DNA of 64,000 bases from Balaenoptera acutorostrata (GCF_949987535.1 NC_080079.1:8002001-8066000); one strand, 5' to 3'; counted from the first letter of the stretch, positions 32,051 to 43,970 are shown. Notes: a model not told the origin generated them from the sequence alone. Made by a program: numbers and translations.

Positions 32051-32505
32051 AGAAGGCACCGCGTGCGTGCCTGTCAGCTCCCCAAGGGCTGCGGGTCCTG
32101 TGGCATCCTCTTTGGGAACCACACCTCTTTGGAGGCATTACAGGCGACACAGTACTTCTACAGTCGCAGCTGAGTCTCCCTCACCCCCTCTCAGAACAGC
32201 CTTGGGGGGACCCCGGAGCAGAGGTGTGTCCTAGGCCCCAGGCCTCTGGGACCCTCGAGCTAATCTTTGCCATCCATCCATTGCCTTGGCAGGACTGGAT
32301 CTTTGCATTTGCACCACTGCTGGGTCAAGTGCCTTGGAAAAGATTTAAGAAAGTCCCAGTATTGGCTTTTATTTAATTTCCTTTCATTAAAGTCTGTCAA
32401 CAGCTAAAGCAAAGAGGAATTGCTTTCCTGAAGTCCTCTGGTCCTCAGTTCAGATGCCCAAAGGGCCTTCCAGTGGTGGGGGCAGCAGCTGGCAGGCGAA
32501 CTCTT
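32051..32505. other. no recognised gene or repeat
   Basis: GC-rich then mixed sequence up to the L1 target site at about 32505. Confidence 0.35.
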
Positions 32506-32521
32506 AAAAGTCATTGATTGA

Positions 32522-33085
32522 TATGATATCACTTATACGCAGAATCTAAAAAAAATGAAACAAATGTACTTATTTGCAAAACAGAAACAGACTTACAGAC
32601 TTCGAAAACAAACGTATGATTACCAGAGGGGGAGGATGCGGGGGGAGGGATAAATTAGGAGTTTGGGATTAACATATACACACTACCATATACAAAAGAG
32701 ATGATCAACAAGGGCCTACTGTATAGCACAGGGAATGCTACTCAATATTCTGTAATAACCTGTATGGGAAAAGAATCTGAAAAAAAATGGATATATGTAT
32801 ATGCATAACTGAATCAGTTTGCTGTACACCTGAAACTAACACAAAATTGTAAATCAACTATACCCTAATATAAAATAAAAAATTAAACTAAAACAAAGAA
32901 TTGGTGAAATATGAGTAGAGTCTGTAGTTTAGCTCATAATAATGTACCAGTGTTGGTTTTTTGGTATTGACAAACAGCCTTTCAGCAAATCTCAATGTAT
33001 TCCAGAATAAAATTTTACTTAAAAATTCAATGTATTACAGTAATTACTGAGATTTATATTAAATGATTTCCTACATTAAAAAAAA
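32522..33085 (+). mobile_element. L1 3' end with a probable 3'-transduced segment
   Basis: 32522-32886 is a standard L1 3' end ('gatatcacttatacgcagaatctaaaa', 'ctactgtatagcacagggaatgctactcaatattc', 'gctgtacacctgaaactaacac'), finishing in A-rich sequence. About 195 bases of different sequence follow (about 32890-33085), partly like an old L1M 3' UTR ('gagtctgtagtttagctcataataatgtaccag'). It ends with ATTAAA (about 33057-33062) and an A run at 33077-33085. The only matching target duplication, tcattgattga, lies outside the whole block, at 32511-32521 and 33086-33096, beside an L1-endonuclease-like TT/AAAA site (32504-32509). The simplest reading is read-through past the L1 signal at its source locus. 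Confidence 0.75.
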
Positions 33086-33096
33086 TCATTGATTGA

Positions 33097-33320
33097 GCCC
33101 CTGAGGTTTGCTGGGATGGTTCCAGGCACCCAGATCCTTTTCTCTTGCAATCCTTACTGCGATCCTGTACATGAGGTTTTGAAGTTCCCATTTTTCAGAT
33201 GAGGAAACTGAGGCTGAGCACAGTTGAGGCCAATTTCCCAAGGCCACACGGCCAGGGATTGTAGAACCAGGGAGGGAACGCAGACCCCAGGGCCGCAGAC
33301 CTGTGCTGCTCTCTGGATCC
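33097..33320 (-). repeat. MIR SINE fragment
   Basis: 'gaagttcccatttttcagatgaggaaactgaggctgagcacagttgaggccaatttcccaaggccacacggccagggattgtagaaccagggagggaac' is reversed MIR. Confidence 0.85.
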
Positions 33321-33545
33321 TTCTGAGACCAGCCAATGTGTGTGGTGATGCCAGACCAACAGTGATGTCCTGCCAACCGCTCTGTGGACTCGGGGGTCTC
33401 AGCCTGGGTTTGTGGCAGATGCCACGCACACAGTGGTCTCCTATAGTAATAATTCCCATGTCTGACCCTTCCTGGCAGAATTCTAAGCACTTTCACATCG
33501 AAGGGACTACTGACATTTCTACCTGCCCAGCGGCCATTATTCATT
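33321..33545. other. no recognised gene
   Basis: The 152-codon frame on the minus strand overlaps the MIR and is not a gene. Confidence 0.35.
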
Positions 33546-33559
33546 CTCCAGGAATGGGC

Positions 33560-33995
33560 TGAATTTTCCTTTGGGGAACCCCCCTCTTCTACTCAGACCC
33601 AGGCCTTCCTCAAATCACAGGGCTTGGTTCAGGAATGAGGATGTGGCCCGAGCCCAACCAGTGAGACCCAAACCTGGGAGTTTTATTGGAAGGAATCACT
33701 TGCTCTGTGTGGGTTGCCAGACTGGTGGAACCTAAGCCTAAAGTTCTGGGAACTTCTTTGCCACCCATGTGGGAGTCTGCTTAAGTATAGAGCCTGCCTG
33801 GGTGAAAGCAGAGTGGGAGATGGAGGGAGGCGAATTCCACACATCACTTGAGCACCTGGATCCAGCTGTGCCTGAAGCAGGTCCTTAGAGTTTTCCTTTT
33901 CTTTATCCAGGATATTTTTTATAAATATATTTTTTATGTTTGAGCTTGCTTGTTTGGGTTTCTATCACTTCCTTCCAGTGGAGTCCTGAGTCATA
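33560..33995. mobile_element. possible old LTR remnant
   Basis: 'gatgtggcccgagcccaaccagtgagacccaaacctgggagttttattgg', 'ccatgtgggagtctgc' and 'ttgtttgggtttctatcacttccttccagtggagtcctga' resemble an ancient ERVL-group LTR. Family unclear. Confidence 0.35.
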
Positions 33996-34009
33996 GAGTC
34001 TCCACTGAG

Positions 34010-34266
34010 AGGCACCACTGTAGCATGGTTGTTAGGCCAGATTCCAGACACATAGTCAACTTTGCTACTTACTAGCTGTGTAATGACTTTGGGCAAGTCA
34101 TTCAGTCTCTCTCTGCCTCAGTTTTCTCATCTGTGAAATAGGGATTGTGATGGTACTCTCTCCTCATAGTGCTGTTTAATAAGGATTAAATGAACTGATA
34201 CAAATAAAGCTCTTAGTATAGGGCTTGGTGCATATTCTGAGCATGATAAATATTAACTGTTGTTAT
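34010..34266 (+). repeat. MIR SINE, nearly full length
   Basis: From 'ggttgttaggccagattccagacacatagtcaactttgctacttactagctgtgtaatgactttgggcaagtc' through 'cctcagttttctcatctgtgaaatagggattgtgatgg' to 'ataaatattaactgttgttat'. It is the best preserved MIR in the window. Confidence 0.93.
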
Positions 34267-35020
34267 CCATTCTCTTTAAAAAAATTATCCTGGTGGTCTG
34301 AGAGCAGATATGACCCTTTATATTTTATAAATGAAATGCCTGAGGGCTTCTTGGGTCCCGGAGTTGGAGACTGTAGGGCTTGGACTGACACACGGGCCTT
34401 GGGCTGGGTTCAGGGCTGCATCTCACCCCACCTGCCCCAATGCTCAGGTGGGGCTGCCCCAGGGGCTCCTCTGCCCCTCTGTTCACGCTCCTGTTTCATG
34501 ATCCAGAGCCCTTTCCTTGCACAAACAGTCGCAGGATCCAACGAGGCCTCGTGTGGCTTCCTGCTCAGACCCAGTGCCCTCATAACCCCCCTCCCTCTCC
34601 TTCACCCAGAAACACAGAGAGCGCCATCCCCGTCTTTCCTCCAGGGCCAGAGGTCAGGGCCAAATCTACCCCACAGTCATTGCTAACGTGTTGGGGCTGG
34701 TGATAACTTCCTGTCCCAGGGACCGTAGTTGCATTAAAAAAAAAAAATCAAACTTATTACCAAAATAATGCATAGAATAGTTTTTGTTTCAACAGTTCAA
34801 ATAGCATAAAAACTTACAAAACAGAAAGTCCAGGTTTCCTACTTCCCAGCCACCTCCGTCTCACTCCCCAGAGAAAACCACAGAAAGACAATTCCGTGTC
34901 TTTACAGAATTTTTTCCTATGCATCTGCTTAACTACATGGTTCTGCATGTTTTTCAAACAGCTTTTGGAGAACGTTCTCATGGGCACATAGCAAAATGGT
35001 TCATTTTGTGTGTGTGCGTG
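34267..35020. other. no gene; old LINE-like text at 34740-35000
   Basis: An A run at 34735-34747 is followed by 'cagttcaaatagcataaaaacttacaaaacagaaagtccagg...cccagccacctccgtctcactccccagagaaaaccac', typical of an old interspersed repeat. The GC-rich first part has no recognised content. Confidence 0.45.
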
Positions 35021-35022
35021 TT

Positions 35023-35940
35023 TTAAAAACTTTTTTTAAATTGTGGTAAATTACACAAAAACATAAAAGTTACCATCTGGACCATTTTTAAGTGTACCAT
35101 TCAGTATTATCAAGTACATTCACATTGCTGGGCAACCATCACCATTATTCAACTCCAGAACTTTTTCTTCCTCCCAAACTGGAGCTCTGTGAATTTGACT
35201 CCTTTAGGTACCTCGTATCAGTGGAAACAAGCGATATTTTTCATTTCTTGACTGTCTCATTTCATTTAGCATGCTGTCCTCAAGGTTCTTCCACATTGTA
35301 GCCTGTATCAGAATTTCCTTCTTTTTAAAGGCTGAATGATGTTCCACTGTATGGATATATCACATTTTGTTTATTGATTCATTCATAGATGGACATATGT
35401 GTTGCTTCCACATTTAGCTACACTGAATAATGCTGCTATGAACATGGGTGTACAAATATCTCTTTGAGAACTTGCTTTCAAATCTTTCGGATATATATCC
35501 AGAAGTGGGCTTGCTGGATCATATGGTAATTCTGTTTTTAAATTTTTGAGGAACTGCTATATTGTTTTTCACAGCAGCTGTAACATTTTACATTCCCACC
35601 AACAATGTTCAAGGGTATGGATTTTTCCACGTCCTCTCTAACGCTTGTTAGTTTCTGCTTTTTGTTTGTTTGTTTGTTTTTTGGGGATAGTAGCCATCTT
35701 GATGAATGTGAGCTGGTTTCTCATTGTAGTTTTGATTTGCACATCCCTAATGACGAATGATGTTCTGTGTGTATTTTTTTTTTTTTTTTTTGGCCACGCT
35801 GTGCGGCTTGCGGGATCTCAGTTCCCTGACCAGGGATTGAACCTGGGCTACGGCAGTGAAAGCACTGGATTCTTACCACTAGACCATCAGGGAACTCCTG
35901 TATGTATTTTAAAATACATACTTATGAATGTTTTCAAACA
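35023..35940 (-). mobile_element. old L1 (L1M-type) fragment
   Basis: 'attgtggtaaattacacaaaaacataaaagttaccatctggaccatttttaagtgtaccattcagtattatcaagtacattcac', 'tgctgctatgaacatgggtgtacaaatatctctttgag', 'gctggatcatatggtaattctgtttttaa' and 'cattcccaccaacaatg' are L1 3' UTR and ORF2 C-terminal landmarks on the minus strand. Confidence 0.85.
35778..35897 (-). mobile_element. CHR-type SINE (short form) inside old L1
   Basis: A T run, then 'ggccacgctgtgcggcttgcgggatctcagttccctgaccagggattgaacctggg' to 'agaccatcagggaactcc'. Duplications ctgtgtgtatttt (35765-35777) and ctgtatgtatttt (35898-35910) differ at one base. Confidence 0.93.
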
Positions 35941-36284
35941 TACTTGGAAGTAGAAATAATAAGACAATGAGCCCCATATAGCCATTACTCAGATTCAACA
36001 ATTAGTAAGATTTTTGCCCAGTTTGTTTTCCCTTTTCCTGAAGGATTTCATAGCAAATGCCAGACACCGTGTCTCAGCATCACTACATAATCCAGTGGAC
36101 ATTTCTAAAACCCTGGACCTCACCTTACATAACTGTGTCACCATCATCCTAAACTTCTCCTTGGTATCACCTACTACCCAGTCCATGATCAAAGCTTCCT
36201 GATTGTTGAATGAATACACGGGTTCATTTTTCACAGGACCCCTGAGCCCAGAGACTCTTAACCACACTCCTCTCCTGAAAGGCC
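35941..36284. other. old LINE-like sequence, unassigned
   Basis: 'atgagccccatatagccattactcagattcaacaattagtaagatttttgcc' and 'ccagtggacatttctaaaa' read like a worn L1/L2-type repeat. Confidence 0.4.
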
Positions 36285-36525
36285 AGTGACAATGGGTTAG
36301 GAGCGCACGCACCAGAGTCAGACACGCCAGGTTTAAAGCCCTCTCTGCTCTCGACTGCCTATGCGGTCTTGGCAAGTTGCTTATCCTTGCTGGGCCTTGG
36401 TTTGTTCATCTATGCAATGGAGATAATCAGAGTGTCCACCTCGCAGGGTGTTAAATGAGACAAGGTGTGTAAGGGCCGAGCTCTGCCTCTGGCACATGAC
36501 GAGCGCTCAAGAAAGGAGAGCTGCT
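36285..36525 (+). repeat. MIR SINE
   Basis: 'gcgcacgcaccagagtcagacacgccaggtttaaagccc', 'ggtcttggcaagttgcttatccttgctgggccttggtttgttcatctatgcaatggagataatcag' and 'tggcacatgacgagcgctc' follow the forward MIR from end to end. Confidence 0.85.
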
Positions 36526-37055
36526 GTCGTTGTTGCTGTTATTAAATGTAATTTCCCAAAAGACTCCCTCCAGTGACGGGTGTTCAGGCATCCTGGAGGG
36601 CCGGCAGGAACCAGCTCTGCACCATGCCCTCCATCACCGCCTGTGGAGAGCGCTCCACCCTCCTGGGGGCTCCCCAGGTCAGGGCCCCTGTTATTCTCTG
36701 TCTGGGGCAGAAGCGAGCTCCGGTCCACATGCTTGGCTGCATGGGGCTTAAATAAAAAATGATAAAATCTGCCAATGGGAAGGGATGAAATTTTACTGGG
36801 GGTTCAAATACTTTTTGTTAAGATTGGTTTTGGCCATTTCCCCTCTCTTGACCTGCTGGCCTTGCCTTGACCTGCTGGCCTTCTCCTTGGTAATTCAGTA
36901 AGTGGTGACTTCGGGTGACGACAGGCAAATGGGAGGCGGATGGGGGAGAACAGAGCCCACGGGGGATGAACATTGTCTGAAATGGATTTATCCTAATCGG
37001 GTTCAGAGCCAACCACCTTTTAGGCGGAAGGAGAATCATGGCAGGCCGAGGCGAC
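36526..37055. other. no recognised gene
   Basis: Contains a small direct repeat (cttgacctgctggcctt twice, near 36848-36882). No repeat family or domain recognised. Confidence 0.35.
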
Positions 37056-37059
37056 AGGC

Positions 37060-37205
37060 TGCAGCAATGTCTCCTTTAACCTGCACAGTTTTCCAGGTGG
37101 GGAAATGGAAGTGGAGAGAGGGAGAGGTTGCCCTGAGTCCACTGCCATTTACAGGTGGAGCAGGGACTGGGGCCGGGGAGTCAGACCATCCCAGCACCCT
37201 GCCTC
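37060..37205 (-). repeat. MIR SINE fragment
   Basis: 'gcacagttttccaggtggggaaatggaagtggagagagggagaggttgccctgagtcc...gagcagggactggggccggggagtcagacc' is reversed MIR, worn. Confidence 0.5.
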
Positions 37206-37429
37206 AGTCACCTACCTAGAGGACAGAGATGGCCACGTCCTAACTGGCTGTGTGAAATTGGATGCTCTGGGATTCAGCTCCCACTCAGGTGAAGTGGAGA
37301 CGGAATGAGGGGGGAATCCAGGCAGCTTTGCACGTCCCCTGCTTCCCTGCAGCGAAGCCAGTGATGACAGGACGTTTCCCCTGCTGACCGCCACCTTATG
37401 CTCTGAGCCAAGGTGTGCTGGCTCGGAGC

Positions 37430-37620
37430 TCGCCTCAGAGGCCTGTGCCTAACCCCATTCTCCCTGGCCGTGTGACCGCCAACAAGCTTCTTCCTGTCTC
37501 AGACTCACAGCCTCCTCTTCTAGAAAATGGGAAGAACATGAATGCCCACTTCCCAGAGTTGTGGGAAGGTAAATGGGATAATGTAAACCAAACGCCTCAC
37601 ACGGCATGTACTGAAAAATC
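37430..37620 (+). repeat. MIR SINE fragment
   Basis: 'ccgtgtgaccgccaacaagcttcttcctgtctcagactcacagcctcctcttctagaaaatgggaagaacatg...ttgtgggaaggtaaatgggataatg' is forward MIR. Confidence 0.6.
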
Positions 37621-38309
37621 TGCTTCTTTCTCCTTCTCTCCCACCTCCTTCATCCTCCCGATAAGCTGGGATGCTTTTCCTGAGCCCAGTGCATGCTGGG
37701 AAGCCAGGATGGAGGCCCCATTTGGGAGGTAATAATCTCTAAGGCTGGTGCAAAGTGGCAGCTGACCCTCCTCCCTCCATGCTGGACCGTCAGGCTCTTT
37801 CCGTTGTCCTGAAACGGGGGGCTCTCTGTTCTGAGCGGGACCCATGCAGCGCCCACCCGCCTGCGGGCTGCCTGCCGGTGGGATGGGGCCTCTGCTTCAG
37901 CCGGGCCGTGGGCCCCTCAGCCACCTGGGGCTGTGCCCCAGGAGGTTTGGAAGCTTTTCCCATGACCAGATCAAGGCTGGAGAAGCCAGGTGGGTGTCCT
38001 GGTCATTCCCAGAATCCTCTGGGTCCCGAGAGCCACCCCCTCTGTGGAGGTGACCTTTCCCGTCTCTGGTCCCTAAGAATCCAGGTCAGCGGGCCTGGAG
38101 ACCACAGGGGTCTGTGCCCTGCTGGTCGGGTTAGCCTTTCGATTCTCCCAGTCCTTGGAAACACGGTCAGTGGGGATTTTCTGCCCTCAGGCTTGCTTTT
38201 GAATTATTACATGTCATTAACAGATAAAATGCTTGGGTTTCTAACACATAGCCGTGTTTCTCTCCTCCCTCTTCTCCCTGTGGAACAAACATCAACAGGC
38301 ATCATGCGT
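37621..38309. other. no recognised gene
   Basis: GC-rich. The 189-codon frame at 37755-38324 ends in MIR sequence and has no domain. Confidence 0.35.
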
Positions 38310-38500
38310 GGGCTAGTAAGATGAGCCCTGAGTCCCAGCCCCGTCCCTCCCTTCCTGGCTGTGTGGCCCGCGACAGTTCATTGCCTTTCCTGAGGCTCAG
38401 GTTTCTCATGGCAGGTTGGGATAACAACGCCTGCTGAGGATGACGTAGCACGTGTGAAGCCCCAGCTGCAGTGGCACAGAGCAAATACTCAGGGCCGGCG
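38310..38500 (+). repeat. MIR SINE fragment
   Basis: 'ctggctgtgtggcccgcgacagttcattgcctttcctgaggctcaggtttctcatggcagg...gcagtggcacagagcaaatactcagg' is forward MIR. Confidence 0.7.
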
Positions 38501-39305
38501 AGGCCCCCTCTCTGATGGCTCGTTTGTGATTTGTCGTCTGGATGGAGGAGGTGAGAAGCAGGAGAGGAAGCTCGGGCCAGGGGCGGAGTCGGGGAGGCCC
38601 TGTGGAGAAAGATGCAGCTGAGCCCGTGAGGCCCCGGGGCAGCAGGACTTGGGGCGTCAGGATTGTCTAGAAGGTGAGTGCAGTTCGGAATGGAGAGAGC
38701 GATGGAGCTGGAGGTGAGGGACTAGCCTTCGGGAGCTCCCTGCTTTCCTTCCTGGCTCTTTGGCCTCGGGGCAACCACTTAACTGGTGTGGCCAGGTCTA
38801 GGAAGTGGTGGCGTTTGGCCTATGAACAGCCACCCACAGGGCATTAGTGGGGCGGGGGGAACTGTGAGAAGTGAGGTGCCGGCTTGCGACACCCAGAAGC
38901 TGGGGTTTTGCCCACTTGCCTCTCACCTTCAGGTAGGCAAGGCCACAGGACAAGAACGAGGGTGCCTGGCTGAGGAGGCGAGTGGGGCTGAAATCCGGCC
39001 CACGCTCTGCTGGCCACGCTGTGTACCCTGGATCGGGGCTGTGTCTGTTCAGAGAGGGGGGCACCTTTTTCTAAATTACCCCCAGGCTCACCAAGCTCCC
39101 AGAGGGGTGCTTTTTCAGATGTGCACAATGGCATGGCATAGCTGTCAGTGGCCCGAGGCCTGGTCTCCTCTCTCTCAGCCTCAGGGCCCAGTTCAAGTAC
39201 GGGGGCTACGTCTGCTACATCTTTCTTTTCTTCCTCTGTCATTCAGGTTTGTAGAGGAGAGCGAATGTGGAAAGTGTGACATTGTTAGCACCCAGTGAAT
39301 TTAAA
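38501..39305. other. GC-rich sequence, no gene assigned
   Basis: Opposed open frames of 170 and 132 codons at 38786-39298 overlap and have no recognisable domain. Confidence 0.4.
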
Positions 39306-39960
39306 TCTTAAAAAAGCATTCTTTTTTCTTATGATAAAAGTAATACCTATTTATTGTAGAAAATTATAAAAACACAGGGAAGTATAAAGAAGGAGATGAA
39401 AATCATGCATAGTCCTGTTACCCAGAGATACTTCAAAGTGTTAAAAAGTAGAGGTTTCTTTTATTATTTTCCCTCTATATATTTGAATATGGGAATCATA
39501 TTGCATATGATTTTGTGTTCTGCGTTTTAAAAAATATTTATTTATTTATTTATTTGGCTACACGGGGTCTTAGTTGTGGCACGCGAGATCTTCGTCTCCA
39601 CGTTCAGGATCTTTTAGTTGCGGCATGTGGGCTCTTAGTTGCAGCATGCAGGATCTAGTTCCCTGACCAGGGATCGGACCCAGGCCCCCTGCATTGTGAG
39701 TGTGGAGTCTTAGCCACTGGACCACCAGGGAAGTCCCGTGTTCTGCTTTTTTAAACTTTATATTATATCTCAAATGTTTTTTCATGTACATAAATGTTCT
39801 TCTATGTGTGTTTTAGTGACTGCACAGTGTTCTGTCATTTGAACATGTTGTATCAGAATCAGCCAGCCCAGACGGATTCTAGTTGTACACTATTTTAAGC
39901 AGCACTGTTGACTGTACATCTTTGTACCTGTCTGATTGTTTCTTTTAGGGTAACTTCCAG
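39306..39960. repeat. old interspersed repeat, family unsure
   Basis: 'aaagtaatacctatttattgtagaaaattataaaaacacagggaagtataaagaaggagatgaaaatcatgcatagtcctgttacccagagatac' is a common old mammalian repeat text that continues past the SINE ('tcatgtacataaatgttcttctatg'). Confidence 0.5.
39529..39737 (-). mobile_element. CHR-type SINE
   Basis: A (TTTA)n tail, 'ggctacacggggtcttagttgtggcacgcgagatctt' and the head 'ccactggaccaccagggaagtcc'. Duplications gtgttctgcgtttt (39515-39528) and gtgttctgctttt (39738-39750). Confidence 0.93.
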
Positions 39961-39994
39961 CAAGTGGAGTTATAGGGCTCAAGGGTGCGTAGGC

Positions 39995-40563
39995 AGTCGG
40001 TAAATTGGCCCCCAGTAATTCCCACCTCCGGATATCCCTGTGCTGTGTAACCTCCTCCCCTTGAGAGGGGGCTGAAACCTAGTGACTTGCTTCTAATGGA
40101 CAGAATACAGTGAAAGTGATAGGATGTGACTTTCAAGATTAGGGTACCAAAATACTGACTTCCACCTTGCTCAGGCTTCTTGCTTGTTTGCTTTGAGCAA
40201 AGCAGCCTGCCATGTTGTGAGCTGCACCGTGGTGAGGCCCACACGGCAAGGACCTGAAGGAGGCTTCTAGCCAAAGGCCAGTGAGGAGCTGAGACCTTTG
40301 ACCCAATGTCTGGTGAGGAAATGAATCCTTCCAACAACAATGTAAGTGAGCTTAGAAGAGGATTGTCCCATACTTGAGCCTTCAGATGAGATTGGGGCCT
40401 TGGCTGACACCTTGATTGCAGCCTTGTGAGGGACCTTGAGACAGAAGCACCCACCCAAGCCATGACTGGACCCTTGACCCACTGGAGCTGTGAGTTAATG
40501 TTTGCTGTTTTAAGCCACTAAGGTTGGAGATGATTTATTATGTGGCAATAAATAACTAGTACA
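39995..40563 (+). mobile_element. MaLR-type solo LTR
   Basis: 'ggcccccagtaattcccacctccgg', 'ctagtgacttgcttctaatggacagaatac', 'gcctgccatgttgtgagctgc', 'gagggaccttgagacagaagcacccacccaagccatg' and the end 'gctgttttaagccactaaggttggagatgatttattatgtggcaataaataactagtaca' give the full order of this LTR subfamily, the same as the pair at 57.6-58.7 kb. Confidence 0.8.
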
Positions 40564-40565
40564 AA

Positions 40566-42435
40566 CGGTACGCACGTCCCTTTTGATGTGTATTTCCTTT
40601 GTGCTTTCCAGAAGTTTACCCCAATTCCACCCACCACCCCAGCAGAGGGGAGCTGCTCACAGATTAATTTCCAGCAGGGGACACCGACTGTACCCCTCCT
40701 TCTGATCAGCCTCTGTCTCTAGAGAAGCCAGTCCAGGGAGTGTGGACAGCTTTCTGATACCCAGACTATTTCCAGGGAATTATCTCGGGGTGTGTGTCCT
40801 GATATCTTAGCAGAGATTCTGATAGGGTTGTTAAAGGTAAGGAGGTCAAGGAGGGAGCCTTTTCATGCTAATGGACTTCCAGGGCATCTGAACACATCCC
40901 AGTAAGCCATTTACCCATCTCCATGGTCCATATCTTTTATTTTTAATTGCAAGAGAACACAGTTTGGTTCTTCAGGTTGCATTGACGTGTCCACATTTTT
41001 AATTCCTTTCAGAGCCCAGTGTATTCCTTGCAGTCTCAACAATTCAGGGATTTAATGGAAACTAAGAAAATTCCATGGCCCTCCAGAAACAAAGTCGGGT
41101 CCCCTCGGGTGATGAACAGAGCCGATGGGAGGCCTAGCAGTGTGCCTCTTTTCCTTCCTCATGCCCCTTCTTCTGCTGTGACATCCTACAGGGACACAAG
41201 CAGCCTCCCCTGTCCCCACCCCACTGGGGGCTGGATTGCTCTGAAGGGAACAAATGACTGTCTCCAGGCTCAGTCCCTTCCTCGGGAAAACCTCCCGTGC
41301 TCTCACTGGCCTGCACGGGAGGTGGGGAGGATTAATGGCCCTCTGCAAGGCTCTAATGGATCCCTAATTGGTTTGCTTCATTAGGGTCTGCTGCCTGGGA
41401 AGCTAACTGTGCACTTGGAGAGGCGATAAATGAAGCTCTGCTGTGGGGCTCAGAGATTGGGAGGTCTCTTGTACAGACACCAAGGCTATCCTGAGAGTCC
41501 GACCATCCTTAGAAGCCAGAAACTTGGCCATGGGAAGCAAATTAATATTGTTTATGTTTCATTCATCAGCATATTTAAAGGCCTCAAGGAAATGATTCTT
41601 AATCTTTTCTGGGTCATAGACCGCAACGAGAATTAAAAAACTGCACGTATGCCTATAGCCCCACTTGCACGCTGTTTTTTTTATCAGGCGTGGGGTGTGG
41701 GTGTTGCAGATTCCCTGAGCCTACTCATGGCTCCCTTGGAAAGTTTATGAACTGACACCTGCTCCTCCCAAGTGGGACATCTTTAAGGTGATTCTTTTGT
41801 TCATTTACTCATGTATCTATTCTCTAATTTACTTAACAAATATTTATTGAGTTCCTACTATGTGCCAAGGAGATTATCTTTCTTCTGCAAAGTTTTGAGA
41901 CAGCTCTAAAGTGAGAGTAAATTTTTTTTAGGAAATAGTAACTATAACTGTACTTATTCAGGCATTTGTTTTCTCTTCCTCTCTAGGTAAAGCCAGGGAG
42001 TGAAGGATGGGGGAAGATATGAGTGAACATTTTCATACTTTCAAACTGTTATGCATTTGGCTGTATGAAAGAGCCACTGACAGGGTGTGACATGGAGATG
42101 TCACAGGGTATTTTAAATAACTTCTTTCTACTGTGAAGCAAGATATACTTATCTCAATCTAAATTCTAAGTGTCCAAATCCACCAGCCTACAAGAATGTT
42201 AGAATCGCTCTTGATGCTGCCCTGGTGGAAAGGGTCTCCTGGTTTCTCCACTTGGACTGAAGGATCAAAAGACGAGTCCTTGTGACAATTCTTCCAGCTT
42301 CAAGTTTTTCGGAATGAAGAGTCCTGACTTCTATGGACCTCTTGTAAAAGCTCAATCTGTCATGTCTTAGGAGGCTGCCTACCATTATCTTGTGGAATCT
42401 CAAGATGTGGAATCTCAATGCAGAACTTGAGCAAA
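40566..42435. other. no gene; short L2/MIR-type end near 41800-41870
   Basis: 'tctaatttacttaacaaatatttattgagttcctactatgtgccaagg' is an old L2/MIR-type end. Otherwise mixed sequence with short frames only, among them overlapping opposed frames at 41019-41384. Confidence 0.4.
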
Positions 42436-42439
42436 AATG

Positions 42440-43490
42440 AGGGGAAAAAAAAACTATAGACCAATATTCCTCATACATGCAAAAATTAACAATATTCTAT
42501 CAAACTGATTTCAACAATATATTGAAAAGATAACACATCATGACTTAAAGTGGTTTATCCCAGGAATGCAAGGTTTTTAAAAGTTGAAAATCTACAATTG
42601 TAATTCATTCTACCAATAGGTTAAATAAGACATGATCATATCAATGGATTAAGAAAAAGCAGAATTCAAGATCCTGCATCTGTTCTTTTTTTAAAAAAAT
42701 AATTAATTTATGGCTGCGTTGGGTCTTCGTTGCTGTATGCGGGCTTTCTCTAGTTGCAGTGAGCAGGGGCTACTCTTCATTGCGGTGGCTTCTCTTGTTG
42801 TGGAGTACGGGCTTTAGGCATGCGGGCTTCAGTAGTTGTGGCAGGTGGGCTCAGTAGTTGTGGCTCGTGGGCTCTAGAGCGCAGGCTCAGTAGTTGTGGC
42901 GCATGGACTTAGTTGCTCCGCGGCATGTGGATCTTCCCAGACCAGGGCTTGAACCCGTGTCCCTTGCATTGGCAGGTGGATTCTTAACCACTGTGCCAGG
43001 GAAATGCCCCTATATCTGTTCTTGATTAAAGCTCTCAGAAACCTAGGACAAGAATTTCCTCACCTGATGAAGTCATCTATGGAAAACCTATAGCTGGCAT
43101 CATACTCAGTGGTAAAGACAGAACATTTTCGTTCCTGAGTTCAAGAACAAGTGAAGATGTTCACTCTCACCACTTCCATTCAACATTGTAGCCAGTTAAG
43201 TAGTCAGTTCTAGCCAGTGCAATAAGGCAAGAAAAAGCATAAATGGCATCCTGATTGGAAAGGAAAAAGTTAAACTGTGTTTATTCTTAAACAACATCCT
43301 TGTGTCTGTAGAAAGTCTAATGGAGTCTAAAAAAGAGTTACTAGAATTAATATTTGAGTTTAGTTAGGTTACAGGATGCAAGAACAATATATAAAAATCA
43401 TTTTTCCTACATACTAGACATGAACAAATGGAAATTGAACTATAAAAATTTCCATTTACAATAGGATAAAAGTATGAAATGTTTAGGGAT
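42440..43490 (+). mobile_element. L1 LINE (+), first part
   Basis: ORF2-derived text on the plus strand: 'ctatagaccaatattcctcatacatgcaaaaattaacaatattctatcaaactga', 'ggtttatcccaggaatgcaagg', 'atctatggaaaacctatagctggcatcatactcagtgg' and 'acaggatgcaagaacaatatataaaaatca'. All frames are broken. The same L1 resumes at 46622 after a provirus, and a CHR SINE interrupts this part. Confidence 0.88.
42688..43013 (-). mobile_element. CHR-type SINE (long form) inside L1
   Basis: 'ggctgcgttgggtcttcgttgctg...ctttctctagttgcagtgagcagggg' to 'ccactgtgccagggaaatgccc'. The duplication atctgttctt lies at 42678-42687 and 43014-43023. A small deletion removes 'ccaccag' from the usual head. Confidence 0.92.
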
Positions 43491-43970
43491 TGTATTAGTT
43501 TCCTATTGCTGTTGTAATAAATTACCACAAACTTAGTGCCTTAAAACAAACAAGACACATTTTTCATTTTCCAGTTACAGAGGTTAGAAGTTCAAAATTT
43601 GTCTCAGTGGGATAAAATCAAGGTATCAGCAGGGCTGCATTATTTCAGGAGGCTCCAGAGGAGAATCTGTTTCCTTGCCTTTATAGCTTTTAGAGGCTGC
43701 CCAATTCCTTGGCTCATGGCCCCCCATGACATTGATCTCTGATTCCTTCATCACATCTCCATCTCTGACTCTGACCTTCCTGCTTCCCTTTTATAAGGAT
43801 CCTTGTGGTTACATTGAGCCCATGTGGATAACCCAGGATGATCTCCCTATCACAAGAGCCTTTACTTAATCACATCTGCAAAGTCCCATTTACCATGTAA
43901 GGTGACATATTTGCAGGTTTCAGAGATTGGGACATGGACATCTTTGGGGGCCAGCATTTTGCCTACCACA
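43491..43970 (-). repeat. 3' LTR of the MaLR provirus
   Basis: The plus strand begins 'tgtattagtttcctattgctgttgtaataaattaccac' and ends 'cagcattttgcctaccaca'. It aligns throughout with 46161-46621. Confidence 0.88.
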
